From Candidatus Aminicenantota bacterium (GTDB lineage: Bacteria; Acidobacteriota; Aminicenantia; UBA2199), in contig CP070627.1 in assembly GCA_020355945.1 (NCBI GenBank), forward strand, positions 9,082,440 to 9,089,909: 7,470 nt of DNA, read 5' to 3'. The position numbers and the translations under genes were made by a program. Shown here piece after piece: positions 1 through 5,259 of this stretch; the first letter of the stretch is position 1, and each line of letters opens with the position of its first letter. Under the pieces are notes generated by a model. The model was not told where the DNA came from, did not search any database, and saw only the letters and a list, made by a program, of their open reading frames with translations.

Positions 1-10
1 ATAAGGGTCT

Positions 11-40
11 GAACCGGGATTTACAGGATTACAGGATTAC
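11..40. repeat. Short 8-bp tandem repeat, probable dispersed-repeat fragment
   Basis: Two adjacent copies of ACAGGATT lie at 23-30 and 31-38, after a CCGGGATTT lead-in. Intergenic runs of this GGATTTACAGGATT type turn up in many environmental bacterial genomes as dispersed repeats of unknown role, but that is from memory. Only this partial copy is visible here. The rest of 1-166 is AT-rich and holds no gene that I can support. Confidence 0.35.
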
Positions 41-166
41 CATGATTTCCCAAAATAGCGGGAATAAAAGTTTTTTGCATCTTTTTTTGTATGTAAGATG
101 TTTGTAATTCGGTAATTCAGTGCATCAGTGACCGATGACCACTGCGCAGGGAGAAGATGGAATTGT

Positions 167-350
167 TTACTCAATTTTTGGGGTACTATCTTGTGATCCT
201 GCTTCTATATCACCATTATTATTAATATTTTCCGACCCTGTCCCAGTATCACTTTGAGATTGAATTTCCATCACTTGAATCTCTGTAAATGCCTGGAAAT
301 CCCTGACATTAAAAGTAAATAGCAATGGAATAGAAAATTTTATCTTTCAT
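167..350 (-). pseudogene. Gutted PIN-domain (VapC-like) toxin gene
   Basis: On the minus strand an ATG at 350-348 overlaps the antitoxin stop codon by 11 bases, the usual coupling in vapBC operons. It reads MKDKIFYSIAIYF and then stops at 311-309. The start resembles a PIN-toxin N-terminus (M-K-D-K-I-F, normally followed by the first catalytic Asp). In a different frame, from about 346 to the stop at 169-167, the sequence reads IPLLFTFNVRDFQAFTEIQVM. This matches the C-terminal end of PIN domains, where a T-x-N-x-x-D-F motif precedes the last beta strand. A Gln/Ser/Asn/Gly-rich tail of about 35 residues follows. The simplest reading is an internal deletion of roughly 100 codons near 320-335 that also shifted the frame. 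The middle of the domain, with the conserved Glu and Asp, is gone, so no active toxin is expected. Family assignment rests on motif recognition only. Confidence 0.6.
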
Positions 351-567
351 TGATGTAAATATGATCTCTGTCTACGGGAGAAAGCTCCCTTCCCATTTTG
401 TGCCTTGGCAAATCTTCCAAATTGATGGTCTGAGCTTTTTCTGCAGGTTTTTCTTTATTTTTCACCGGCAGTATAATGACCTCTAATTCAGATGCTTTAA
501 ATTCCTCCGGCAGATCAATGACCTCAGCCAATTTACTACCGAGAATAATTTCTCTTAAAGCTTCCAT
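340..567 (-). CDS. VapB-like antitoxin, partner of a decayed PIN toxin
   Basis: A 75-aa acidic and basic protein with the layout of small antitoxins that pair with PIN toxins. The N-terminal half (about residues 1-36) is built around I-D-L-P-E-E-F and E-L-E-V-I-I-L-P, as in swapped-hairpin or Phd-like antitoxins. The C-terminal tail (about 58-75) has G-R-E-L-S-P-V-D-R-D-H-I-Y, resembling the R-E-D-I-Y-x-x-R ending of many VapB proteins that inserts into the toxin groove. The start is supported by AAGGAG at 576-581, eight bases before the ATG, and by a TTGACA box upstream. The adjoining toxin gene is broken, so this appears to be an orphan antitoxin. It could persist as a relic, as a DNA-binding regulator, or as protection against a related toxin elsewhere. 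I cannot name the exact family. Confidence 0.7.
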   Translation of the reverse strand: MEALREIILGSKLAEVIDLPEEFKASELEVIILPVKNKEKPAEKAQTINLEDLPRHKMGRELSPVDRDHIYINER

Positions 568-583
568 TTTTATATCTCCTTGG

Positions 584-618
584 ATTATAATAATGACTCA
601 AATTCATCATTTTGTCAA
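584..618 (-). promoter_or_regulatory. Candidate promoter/operator of the orphan antitoxin
   Basis: On the minus strand a perfect TTGACA lies at 618-613. A 17-base spacer leads to CATTAT at 595-590 (4 of 6 matches to TATAAT). A perfect TATAAT also sits at 589-584, but 23 bases from the -35 box, which is too far for normal sigma70 spacing. AATGA at 611-607 and TCATT at 596-592 form an inverted repeat between the boxes. This is where an autoregulating antitoxin could bind. The predicted leader would be very short. Confidence 0.4.
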
Positions 619-697
619 CCCAATAAATCCAAAAATGTTTGAGTTCTCAGAGAACCAATTGACGCAAAAAAACAGCCATTAGGAGTTGATTAAAGAT

Positions 698-788
698 AAT
701 TGGTGCCTGGGGGAAGTACTTTTGGGAGATTTGGGTGAGTAAGGGAAGAGCTTGAGAGAATCCGGAATCAAGCCCGGCCCAGGCAATT
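698..788. repeat. 91-bp inverted-repeat-bounded segment
   Basis: TGCCTGGG at 704-711 is the exact reverse complement of CCCAGGCA at 778-785. If three bases (GTG, 703-705) are skipped, the match extends to AATTG...CCTGGG against CCCAGG...CAATT at the outer ends. The 66-base interior has no supported gene. It could be a small non-autonomous element or a structured dispersed repeat. No flanking target duplication is obvious. Confidence 0.3.
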
Positions 789-803
789 CATCCACGTTTC
801 TAC

Positions 804-825
804 GGGGTTTGATGAATCAAATCCC
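804..825. repeat. Near-perfect hairpin, 10-bp arms
   Basis: GGGGTTTGAT and ATCAAATCCC flank a two-base centre (GA). The arms pair at nine positions plus one G-U wobble if transcribed. No T-run follows on either strand, so it is not a convincing rho-independent terminator. It lies 15 bases beyond the 698-788 inverted repeat and may belong to the same element. Confidence 0.35.
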
Positions 826-925
826 TACGATCGAATTTATCTACGAAGGTCGGCTATTTTCATAGGAGCGATAGAATTACCTGAGTCATTTATGTTTTGG
901 CCTATCCCCAGATTTATGCAGGGGT

Positions 926-1070
926 TTTTACCCCAATGCTGCGATTCAGAAATGCATAATTGCATCCTTTTACCCTAATGTTGCGGTTTAGAGATGCAAA
1001 TTTGCATCTTTTTACCCTAATGCTGGGGTACAGAGATGCAAATTTGCATGTTTTTACCTAAGTATTGGAC
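926..1070. repeat. 42-bp tandem repeat carrying a central palindrome
   Basis: Units run 926-967, 968-1009 and 1010-1051, with a partial fourth from 1052 to about 1070. Each begins TTTTACC and keeps an exact 42-base period. Units 2 and 3 agree at 37 of 42 positions, and units 1 and 2 at 34 of 42. Units 2 and 3 contain the perfect palindrome ATGCAAATTTGCAT (994-1007 and 1036-1049), which extends to 16 bp in unit 2 (993-1008). Unit 1 has the degenerate ATGCATAATTGCAT at 952-965. Because 42 bases is about four helical turns of B-DNA, the palindromes would lie on one face of the helix. This is not a CRISPR array, because the units abut with no variable spacers. The array lies upstream of the hydrolase promoter. 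Its function is unknown. Confidence 0.85.
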
Positions 1071-1132
1071 TCTGGACCCTGCAAAAGCTTTTTATTAATA
1101 GGTGAACAGTTTGTAGAATGTCATGTTATCAG

Positions 1133-1161
1133 TTGAAATCCTTGCATATTTCCTTTAAAAT
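1133..1161 (+). promoter_or_regulatory. Sigma70-like promoter of the hydrolase gene
   Basis: TTGAAA (1133-1138) is followed after exactly 17 bases by TAAAAT (1156-1161). Each box matches the consensus at 5 of 6 positions. The predicted start, near 1168, would give a leader of about 57 bases that contains the 10-bp TTCGCG repeat and the SD. No other good pair is visible between the 42-bp array and the gene. Confidence 0.45.
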
Positions 1162-1172
1162 TATTGGTGTAT

Positions 1173-1202
1173 CTTCGCGTAACTTCGCGTGTCTTCGCGG
1201 CT
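1173..1202. repeat. Three 10-bp TTCGCG repeats in the hydrolase leader
   Basis: CTTCGCGTAA, CTTCGCGTGT and CTTCGCGGCT follow each other with a strict 10-base period. Short intergenic runs of the TTCGCGTGTCTTCGCGG type recur in the spacers of many environmental genomes. A diverged relative with the same layout is at 5229-5258. The copy here would lie in the 5' untranslated region, 9 bases before the AAAGGAGGT ribosome binding site. Confidence 0.6.
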
Positions 1203-1224
1203 AAAAAAATAAAAGGAGGTTAAC

Positions 1225-3348
1225 ATGACTAAGAAAACCAAACTTATCACCCTGGGACATATGGCAATACTATTTATCCTATTATTCTCTACCACTGCCC
1301 AAGGAGAGGTCAAAGGAATCGAAATCCTATACCGTCGCTTGTTTGCCGAAGGCATGTCCTTTGGCAATGTGGGAAGCTATGAAGTAATCAAAGGTCGATT
1401 ATACTTTGAAATCGACCCAAAAGACCCATCCAATGCCGCCATCGTAGATTTACAATACGCCCCTAAAAATTCAAAAGGCTGGGTGGAATTTTCTGGGGAA
1501 TTTGTTTTGATCAAACCGCTAGACCTGGACAAAGGCAACCACCGACTACTATACGATGTAAATAATCGAGGCAACCTGGTTATGTTAGGCGTAATGAACG
1601 ACGCCCCTTTTAGCAATCTACCTTCCACACCGGAACACGCAGGCAATGGCTTCCTGATGCGAGAAGGTTACTCCCTACTTTGGAACGCCTGGAACTGGGA
1701 CGTCATTCCCGGCAATGACCGGCTGCAAATGAATGTACCTATGGCAACTGACAATGGCAGACCCATTACCCAAAAAATCGCCGCGGAAATTGTGACCAGT
1801 TTTGAAAGTGAGCCGATTTCCAGTAAACCGTTGGCCTGGGGCAACAGCCGCTGCTACCCGCCTGCAGACCCCTTTAACAAATCCGCTGCCCAATTAACCG
1901 TACGAGATGAACCCCGGGGAAAACGCACACCTATTCCCCGGGACCAATGGGAATTCGGACGCCGGGAAAAAGATCAATTGGTCCCGGACCCCACCTGGCT
2001 CTATCTCAAAACCGGTTTCCAACCCGGCAAAATTTATGAGTTGATCTATACTGTAAAAAATCCCCGCATCGTGGGACTGGGCCTGGCTTCAGTACGAGAT
2101 ACCCTTACTTTTTTCAGATATGAAATAAAAGATCAATACGGTCGTCTCAACCCCCTGGCGGTTCGGAACCCGGATGGAACCCTCAAACCTGACCCGGAAA
2201 AAGCCTATATTTTCGGTGTGTCTCAATCAGGACGCTTTATTACCCATATGATTTTTCAAGGCTTCCATGTGAACAAACACGGTCAGATGGTGTTTGACGG
2301 TGCCCGCATTCACGTGGCTGGCGGAGGTAAAGGCGGCTTTAATCACCGTTTTTCTCAAACCACCCACCATCCCAGTGACCTTGAAGGCAACTATATGCCA
2401 GCGGATTTCTTTCCCTTCAATTACGCACCGCAAACAGACCCAATAACAGGAAAAACCGGGGATGTATTGGCAAAAGCCAAAGAATTGGGTAATATACCCT
2501 ATATCATGATTACCAATAATGAACTGGAATATTGGACCCGTTCCGCATCGCTGATTCATACGGATGTATTGGGAAAAAAAGATGCACTGCTGCATTCTAA
2601 GGTACGGCTTTACGTGACTTGCAGTGCACCACACCGCAATGCCCGGTCCAGGGACCGGGGAATCTATGAACACTCCATCAATCCACTGAATCACTACCCC
2701 ATTTCCAGGGCCTTGTTAAGAGCACTGGACCTCTGGGTTACTAAAGGAATCGAACCGCCTGAAAGTCAGTATCCACGGATCGATAAAGGAGAGTTAATAA
2801 CAGCGAAAGAACACAAAAAGCGATTTCCTAAAATCCCGGGGATGCGGCACCCGGGGAGAAATCTCAAACCTCCGCGGGTTGATTATGGTCCCCAATTTTG
2901 GACCCACGGCATTTTTTCTATTGTACCCCCAAAAATGAAGGAACCCTATCAGACCCTGGTTCCTGCCTTTGATAAAGACGGCAATGGCATTGGCGGTATC
3001 CGGCTGCCGGAACTGCGGGTGCCATTGGGTACGTACCAGGGTTGGAACCCCAGGCGGGCAGAATATGGTGAACCCGGTTATTTAGGCCGGTTTGAGGGCT
3101 CTTTCTGGCCCTTTGCCTTGACAGAAAAAGAACGGGAAAAAACCAGCGATCCCAGACCTGCTATTGAAACCCGGTACCCTACAAAAGAAGTATACGTGGA
3201 AAAAATCAAAGAAGCAGTACAGCAGTTGATGAAGGAAGGATTTATGCTTAAGGAGGATGCGGACCGCTATATAAAACGAGCTGAAGCCACAGCCTGGCCG
3301 CCGCAAATGATCCCGGAGTACCCTTTCTGGAAGCAAGAGTCCCCATAA
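1225..3348 (+). CDS. Secreted alpha/beta hydrolase domain protein (Abhydrolase_10 type)
   Basis: A 707-aa protein with a Sec signal peptide (basic start, hydrophobic core about residues 10-25, likely cleavage near T-A-Q-G at 24-27), so periplasmic or exported. Family landmarks include R-L-L-Y-D-V-N-N-R-G-N (about 107-117), the nucleophile elbow G331-V-S333-Q-S-G336-R with Ser333 as likely nucleophile, and V-F-D-G with H-V-A-G-G just after it. N-E-L-E-Y-W (432-437), H445-T-D447 and a probable catalytic His at 470 (S-A-P-H) follow. The tail has G-S-F-W-P-F, D-P-R-P and E-T-R-Y-P, conserved at the family's C-terminus, so the protein looks complete. The acid member of the triad is uncertain; Glu435 is a candidate. 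The substrate is unknown; a carboxylic ester is a guess from the fold. The start is fixed by AAAGGAGGT at 1212-1220. Its 3' part is partly duplicated at 4400-4555. It converges on the toxin-antitoxin pair. Confidence 0.85.
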   Translation: MTKKTKLITLGHMAILFILLFSTTAQGEVKGIEILYRRLFAEGMSFGNVGSYEVIKGRLYFEIDPKDPSNAAIVDLQYAPKNSKGWVEFSGEFVLIKPLDLDKGNHRLLYDVNNRGNLVMLGVMNDAPFSNLPSTPEHAGNGFLMREGYSLLWNAWNWDVIPGNDRLQMNVPMATDNGRPITQKIAAEIVTSFESEPISSKPLAWGNSRCYPPADPFNKSAAQLTVRDEPRGKRTPIPRDQWEFGRREKDQLVPDPTWLYLKTGFQPGKIYELIYTVKNPRIVGLGLASVRDTLTFFRYEIKDQYGRLNPLAVRNPDGTLKPDPEKAYIFGVSQSGRFITHMIFQGFHVNKHGQMVFDGARIHVAGGGKGGFNHRFSQTTHHPSDLEGNYMPADFFPFNYAPQTDPITGKTGDVLAKAKELGNIPYIMITNNELEYWTRSASLIHTDVLGKKDALLHSKVRLYVTCSAPHRNARSRDRGIYEHSINPLNHYPISRALLRALDLWVTKGIEPPESQYPRIDKGELITAKEHKKRFPKIPGMRHPGRNLKPPRVDYGPQFWTHGIFSIVPPKMKEPYQTLVPAFDKDGNGIGGIRLPELRVPLGTYQGWNPRRAEYGEPGYLGRFEGSFWPFALTEKEREKTSDPRPAIETRYPTKEVYVEKIKEAVQQLMKEGFMLKEDADRYIKRAEATAWPPQMIPEYPFWKQESP

Positions 3349-3372
3349 CTTTCCACAATCTATTACATCTAC

Positions 3373-3459
3373 TTAAATATCAAATTCAATATCTTGCAGG
3401 TTTTTCTCTTCGACTTCTGCGGTCCTGTTATCTAACTTTGCTCCTGGATGACGAACCAT
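3373..3459 (-). other. Possible 28-aa ORF after the PIN toxin (doubtful gene)
   Basis: On the minus strand an ATG opens a 28-codon frame, highly charged and beginning MVRHPGAKLDNR, that ends in TAA. It is in the same frame as the upstream PIN toxin, with only nine codons after the toxin's TGA, and no stop lies between. No SD precedes the ATG. It could be the eroded end of an older gene, a former toxin tail, or chance. I would not call it a gene without homologues. The rest of 3349-3483 shows no clear terminator for either converging gene. Confidence 0.15.
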
Positions 3460-3483
3460 GGAAAATAAAAGAAAGGGTTCATG

Positions 3484-3903
3484 TCATCTTTTCCAATTTG
3501 CCAATGTGAGGTCATAACCAAGCTCTTGAATTCGCTGGTAATGTCGTTCGTTCCCTGTAGCTAACACAAGTTTCCGGTCTATGGCAATGGCAGCAATCAT
3601 AGGATCGGCTCTACCAATTGGCTGTCCTGTCCGCTCAAGGTCGGCGTAGATTCTTCCTGCTAATTCCGCGCTCTTTATAGTCAGGGTCACCAGTTCTGTC
3701 GTCATCAATTTCGGCAAAAGCTGCTGAATTTCATTTTCTTGATTGATCTTATGAAAGCCTTTGACCAGCTCAAGCACGGTAATTGTTGAAATGGTGTAAC
3801 AGCCAAACTGCTTATGATATTTTTGAGCCTTTACCACAACCTGCGGGTTTTTTTGTTTCAGCACCTCTGAGAAAATATCAGTATCTAAAAGTGTTCTCTC
3901 CAT
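3484..3903 (-). CDS. vapC: PIN-domain toxin ribonuclease, VapC family
   Basis: A 139-aa protein of usual VapC length. The metal-binding acidic set is present: L-L-D7-T-D9-I at the N-terminus, Glu45 in T-V-L-E-L-V-K-G, and Asp100 in I-G-R-A-D-P-M-I-A-A. The final T-G-N-E-R-H-Y motif (116-122) replaces the commoner T-N-N-x-x-H-F, with Asn118 and His121 kept. VapC toxins are Mg2+-dependent endoribonucleases that cut tRNA or rRNA and stop translation unless bound by VapB. The ATG lies two bases after the antitoxin's TAG, so the pair is almost certainly co-transcribed and translationally coupled. All key residues seem intact, so the toxin is probably active. The RNA target cannot be read from the sequence. 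The module is convergent with the hydrolase gene and has no visible functional tie to it. Confidence 0.88.
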   Translation of the reverse strand: MERTLLDTDIFSEVLKQKNPQVVVKAQKYHKQFGCYTISTITVLELVKGFHKINQENEIQQLLPKLMTTELVTLTIKSAELAGRIYADLERTGQPIGRADPMIAAIAIDRKLVLATGNERHYQRIQELGYDLTLANWKR

Positions 3904-3905
3904 TA

Positions 3906-4139
3906 CTATATTCTTAATGAGCTTGTTTCCCGTGTTTGCATGATGGCTTCCGTGATCTGATCAAGGATTTCCGCCTGGTCGGCAAATAACCCCAACAAGC
4001 TGTCTGAATCACCTGTTCCAGGTTCGTTTTGCAGCATCACGGTATTGAGGAGTTCAAGGAGATTTTTCGTAAGAAGACCATTCTCTAGAGTATATTCGAT
4101 ATGAATATTTTGAGGCACATGAATCAGGATATTACCCAT
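3906..4139 (-). CDS. Antitoxin partner of the PIN toxin (VapB-like)
   Basis: A 77-aa protein directly upstream of the PIN toxin gene, in the standard antitoxin-first order. The N-terminus (M-G-N-I-L-I-H-V-P) looks like a short DNA-binding or dimerising beta region. The C-terminal part (about residues 48-77), with L-L-G-L-F-A-D-Q-A-E-I-L-D-Q-I-T and then R-E-T-S-S-L-R, matches the acidic helix plus Arg-containing tail of antitoxins that wrap PIN toxins. I chose the start at 4139 because AGGAGG (4147-4152) lies seven bases upstream. An in-frame ATG at 4175 would add 12 residues, but it would place the SD inside the gene and has no SD of its own. Role: neutralises the toxin and probably represses the operon. 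The exact antitoxin family is not certain. Confidence 0.8.
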   Translation of the reverse strand: MGNILIHVPQNIHIEYTLENGLLTKNLLELLNTVMLQNEPGTGDSDSLLGLFADQAEILDQITEAIMQTRETSSLRI

Positions 4140-4146
4140 CGCGTCT

Positions 4147-4152
4147 CCTCCT
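4147..4152 (-). promoter_or_regulatory. Ribosome binding site deciding the antitoxin start
   Basis: AGGAGG on the minus strand, followed by seven bases and the ATG at 4139-4137. This perfect SD makes the internal ATG the better start than those at 4157 or 4175. Confidence 0.75.
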
Positions 4153-4168
4153 CTCATTGTTCGGAAAT

Positions 4169-4234
4169 TATCCACACATTAGTGGTTTGGATATGGTTCT
4201 TTAGATGGTGATAACTTCCGTATATTTTGTCAAG
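4169..4234 (-). promoter_or_regulatory. Candidate promoter and operator of the vapBC-like operon
   Basis: On the minus strand TTGACA lies at 4234-4229, and the -10 candidate is a weak TATCAC at 4213-4208 after only 15 bases. Downstream, TATCCA (4169-4174) and TGGATA (4188-4193) form an inverted repeat with a 13-base centre, and CCAC/GTGG (4172-4175, 4182-4185) is nested inside. Such dyads just before an antitoxin gene are typical binding sites for toxin-antitoxin autorepression. The -35 context TTGACAAAAT is identical to that upstream of the orphan antitoxin. Confidence 0.3.
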
Positions 4235-4239
4235 ATTTT

Positions 4240-4399
4240 GTTTGCAGAATATTGTGCCCTGGTAAGAGCAATAACTGATTATTCTTATACAAAAATCGTG
4301 TTTATTAATCATCATGATGTTTATAGCATAGAATAAATAATTTTACAACTTTTTTTTGAAAAATGTGATGACATTCTTGCCTGGCACACAAAATTCCCT
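4240..4399. other. AT-rich spacer without a supported gene
   Basis: Together with the regulatory region before it and the hydrolase fragment after it, this fills the 430 bases between the antitoxin and the DUF1579 gene. The only items seen are a 10-bp palindrome CATCATGATG (4310-4319) and T- and A-runs near 4341-4363. The reading frame entering the hydrolase fragment is open from 4337, but it has no ATG and does not resemble the hydrolase sequence upstream of the match. Confidence 0.5.
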
Positions 4400-4555
4400 C
4401 GGTTTGTAGGCTCTTTCTGGCCCTTTGCTTTAACAGGAAAAGAACGGGAAAAAACCGGCGATCCCAGGCCTGCTATTGAAACCCGGCACCCTACAAAAGA
4501 AGTATACGTGGAAAAAATCAAAGAAGCAGTCCAGCAGTTGATGCAGGAAGGATTT
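4400..4555 (+). pseudogene. Duplicated 3' fragment of the Abhydrolase_10 gene
   Basis: This stretch aligns without gaps to 3088-3243 inside the hydrolase gene (constant offset 1312), with 10 mismatches in 156 bases (about 94% identity). It encodes the equivalent of residues 622-673: G-S-F-W-P-F, K-E-R-E-K-T-G-D-P-R-P and K-E-V-Y-V-E-K-I-K-E-A-V. Four differences are silent. Six bases change five residues (E to V, E to G, S to G, Y to H, K to Q). The frame is open to 4585 but has no start and loses similarity on both sides. It is a relic of a tandem duplicate or a paralogue, facing the convergent DUF1579 gene, whose stop is 15 bases away. Confidence 0.88.
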
Positions 4556-4569
4556 TTTCACTTTTGTTT

Positions 4570-5205
4570 TTATTTTCGGGTGTAAATGATTTCCATGCTC
4601 TTGAACTCACTGCCTTTGGGATCAATTTTATAATACTCGTAGAGATATTTGTCCCGGTTAATGATGGTAGTGATTGCTTTGACTTTGTATTCCTGGCCTG
4701 TATAGACATTCGTTCGCACAGCGTTATCAATCCTAATTTTACCGGTCTTATCCAGTTGTCCAGAGGTGACAAAATAACCGGTTCCCAGGTTGCCAAAGGT
4801 AACGGAAAAAAATTCTTGCTTAAAATTATCATAACCGGTTATAACAATGCCTTCCGGAACGATTCCCCCTATGTTTGCTTTAATCTTAATATGCGCCCTG
4901 GTAAAACGGCCTCCGAATAGCGATTCCACATGAATTTCCTGGTCTCGAACCCTGGGTTCACCGCCAGAGCCGGGAAATATTTTTTGTACGCTTTCCCAGT
5001 CGCCCACAAAATATTCAAGATGTTTGTGCTTCTCACCGGGAAAATTGTATTTTTTCCAGAGTTCCTCTATTTTTTGTTGTTGTTCTGACATTTTTTGGTT
5101 CGGTTCCGCCGCATAAACCGCGGAAACCACTGGACCCAAAACCAACACTGAAATAAAAACCATCAAAACCAACCGGTTAGAATTTAAACGTTTTCTGATT
5201 TTCAT
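4570..5205 (-). CDS. Secreted DUF1579-family protein
   Basis: A 211-aa protein with a Sec signal peptide: basic start, hydrophobic segment about residues 11-31, likely cleavage after V-Y-A-A near 33. The mature part carries the DUF1579 pattern: H-x-x-L-E-Y-F-V-G-D-W-E (about 62-71), then F-G-G-R-F-T (about 97-102), G-I-V-I-T-G-Y-D-N-F (about 118-127) and a T-S-G-Q-L-D-K-T-G-K segment (about 146-155). The family is predicted to form a small beta-rich fold and has no established biochemical function. The start is supported by AAGGAG (5212-5217), six bases before the ATG. The gene lies 54 bases downstream of the DUF5916 gene on the same strand, so the two are probably co-transcribed. Its end nearly abuts the hydrolase relic on the opposite strand, yet the C-terminus looks natural. 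Confidence 0.8.
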   Translation of the reverse strand: MKIRKRLNSNRLVLMVFISVLVLGPVVSAVYAAEPNQKMSEQQQKIEELWKKYNFPGEKHKHLEYFVGDWESVQKIFPGSGGEPRVRDQEIHVESLFGGRFTRAHIKIKANIGGIVPEGIVITGYDNFKQEFFSVTFGNLGTGYFVTSGQLDKTGKIRIDNAVRTNVYTGQEYKVKAITTIINRDKYLYEYYKIDPKGSEFKSMEIIYTRK

Positions 5206-5228
5206 TTTATTCTCCTTTAATTGATTTT

Positions 5229-5258
5229 TCGTGTCTTCTCGTGTGTTTCCCGGACAAC
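5229..5258. repeat. Diverged relative of the 10-bp TTCGCG repeat
   Basis: Three 10-base units, TTCGTGTCTT, CTCGTGTGTT and TCCCGGACAA, keep the period and the final CGG of the repeat at 1173-1202. They are on the same strand of the window but opposite to the local genes. The copy fills most of the 54-base spacer between the DUF5916 and DUF1579 genes. Confidence 0.4.
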
Positions 5259-5259
5259 G

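Noticed and set aside
476..682. 68-codon plus-strand ORF over the orphan antitoxin
   Set aside because: It is antisense to the antitoxin gene and its promoter region, with no SD and low-complexity content.
994..1049. ATGCAAAT octamer-like regulatory motif
   Set aside because: The octamer is a eukaryotic factor site. The match is a by-product of the bacterial palindrome.
926..1070. CRISPR array
   Set aside because: The 42-bp units abut directly and have no variable spacers, and no cas genes are nearby.
2227..2694. 155-codon minus-strand ORF inside the hydrolase gene
   Set aside because: It lies wholly antisense to a well-supported gene with family motifs. It is rich in Cys, Gly and Ile with no domain pattern and no SD.
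3349..3483. Bidirectional terminator between the converging hydrolase and toxin genes
   Set aside because: No GC-rich hairpin followed by a T-run is visible on either strand.
3484..3486. TGA readthrough or selenocysteine at the PIN toxin stop
   Set aside because: The toxin already has normal family length and all key residues, and no supporting RNA structure was recognised.
4140..4175. Twelve-residue N-terminal extension of the intact antitoxin from an upstream ATG
   Set aside because: The perfect SD at 4147-4152 would fall inside it, the upstream ATG has no SD, and part of the candidate operator would become coding.
4321..4521. 66-codon minus-strand ORF over the hydrolase relic
   Set aside because: Most of it is the antisense of the duplicated hydrolase fragment, so it is a shadow frame.
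4564..4920. 118-codon plus-strand ORF over the DUF1579 gene
   Set aside because: It is antisense to a gene with signal peptide, SD and family motifs, and its composition is that of a shadow frame.
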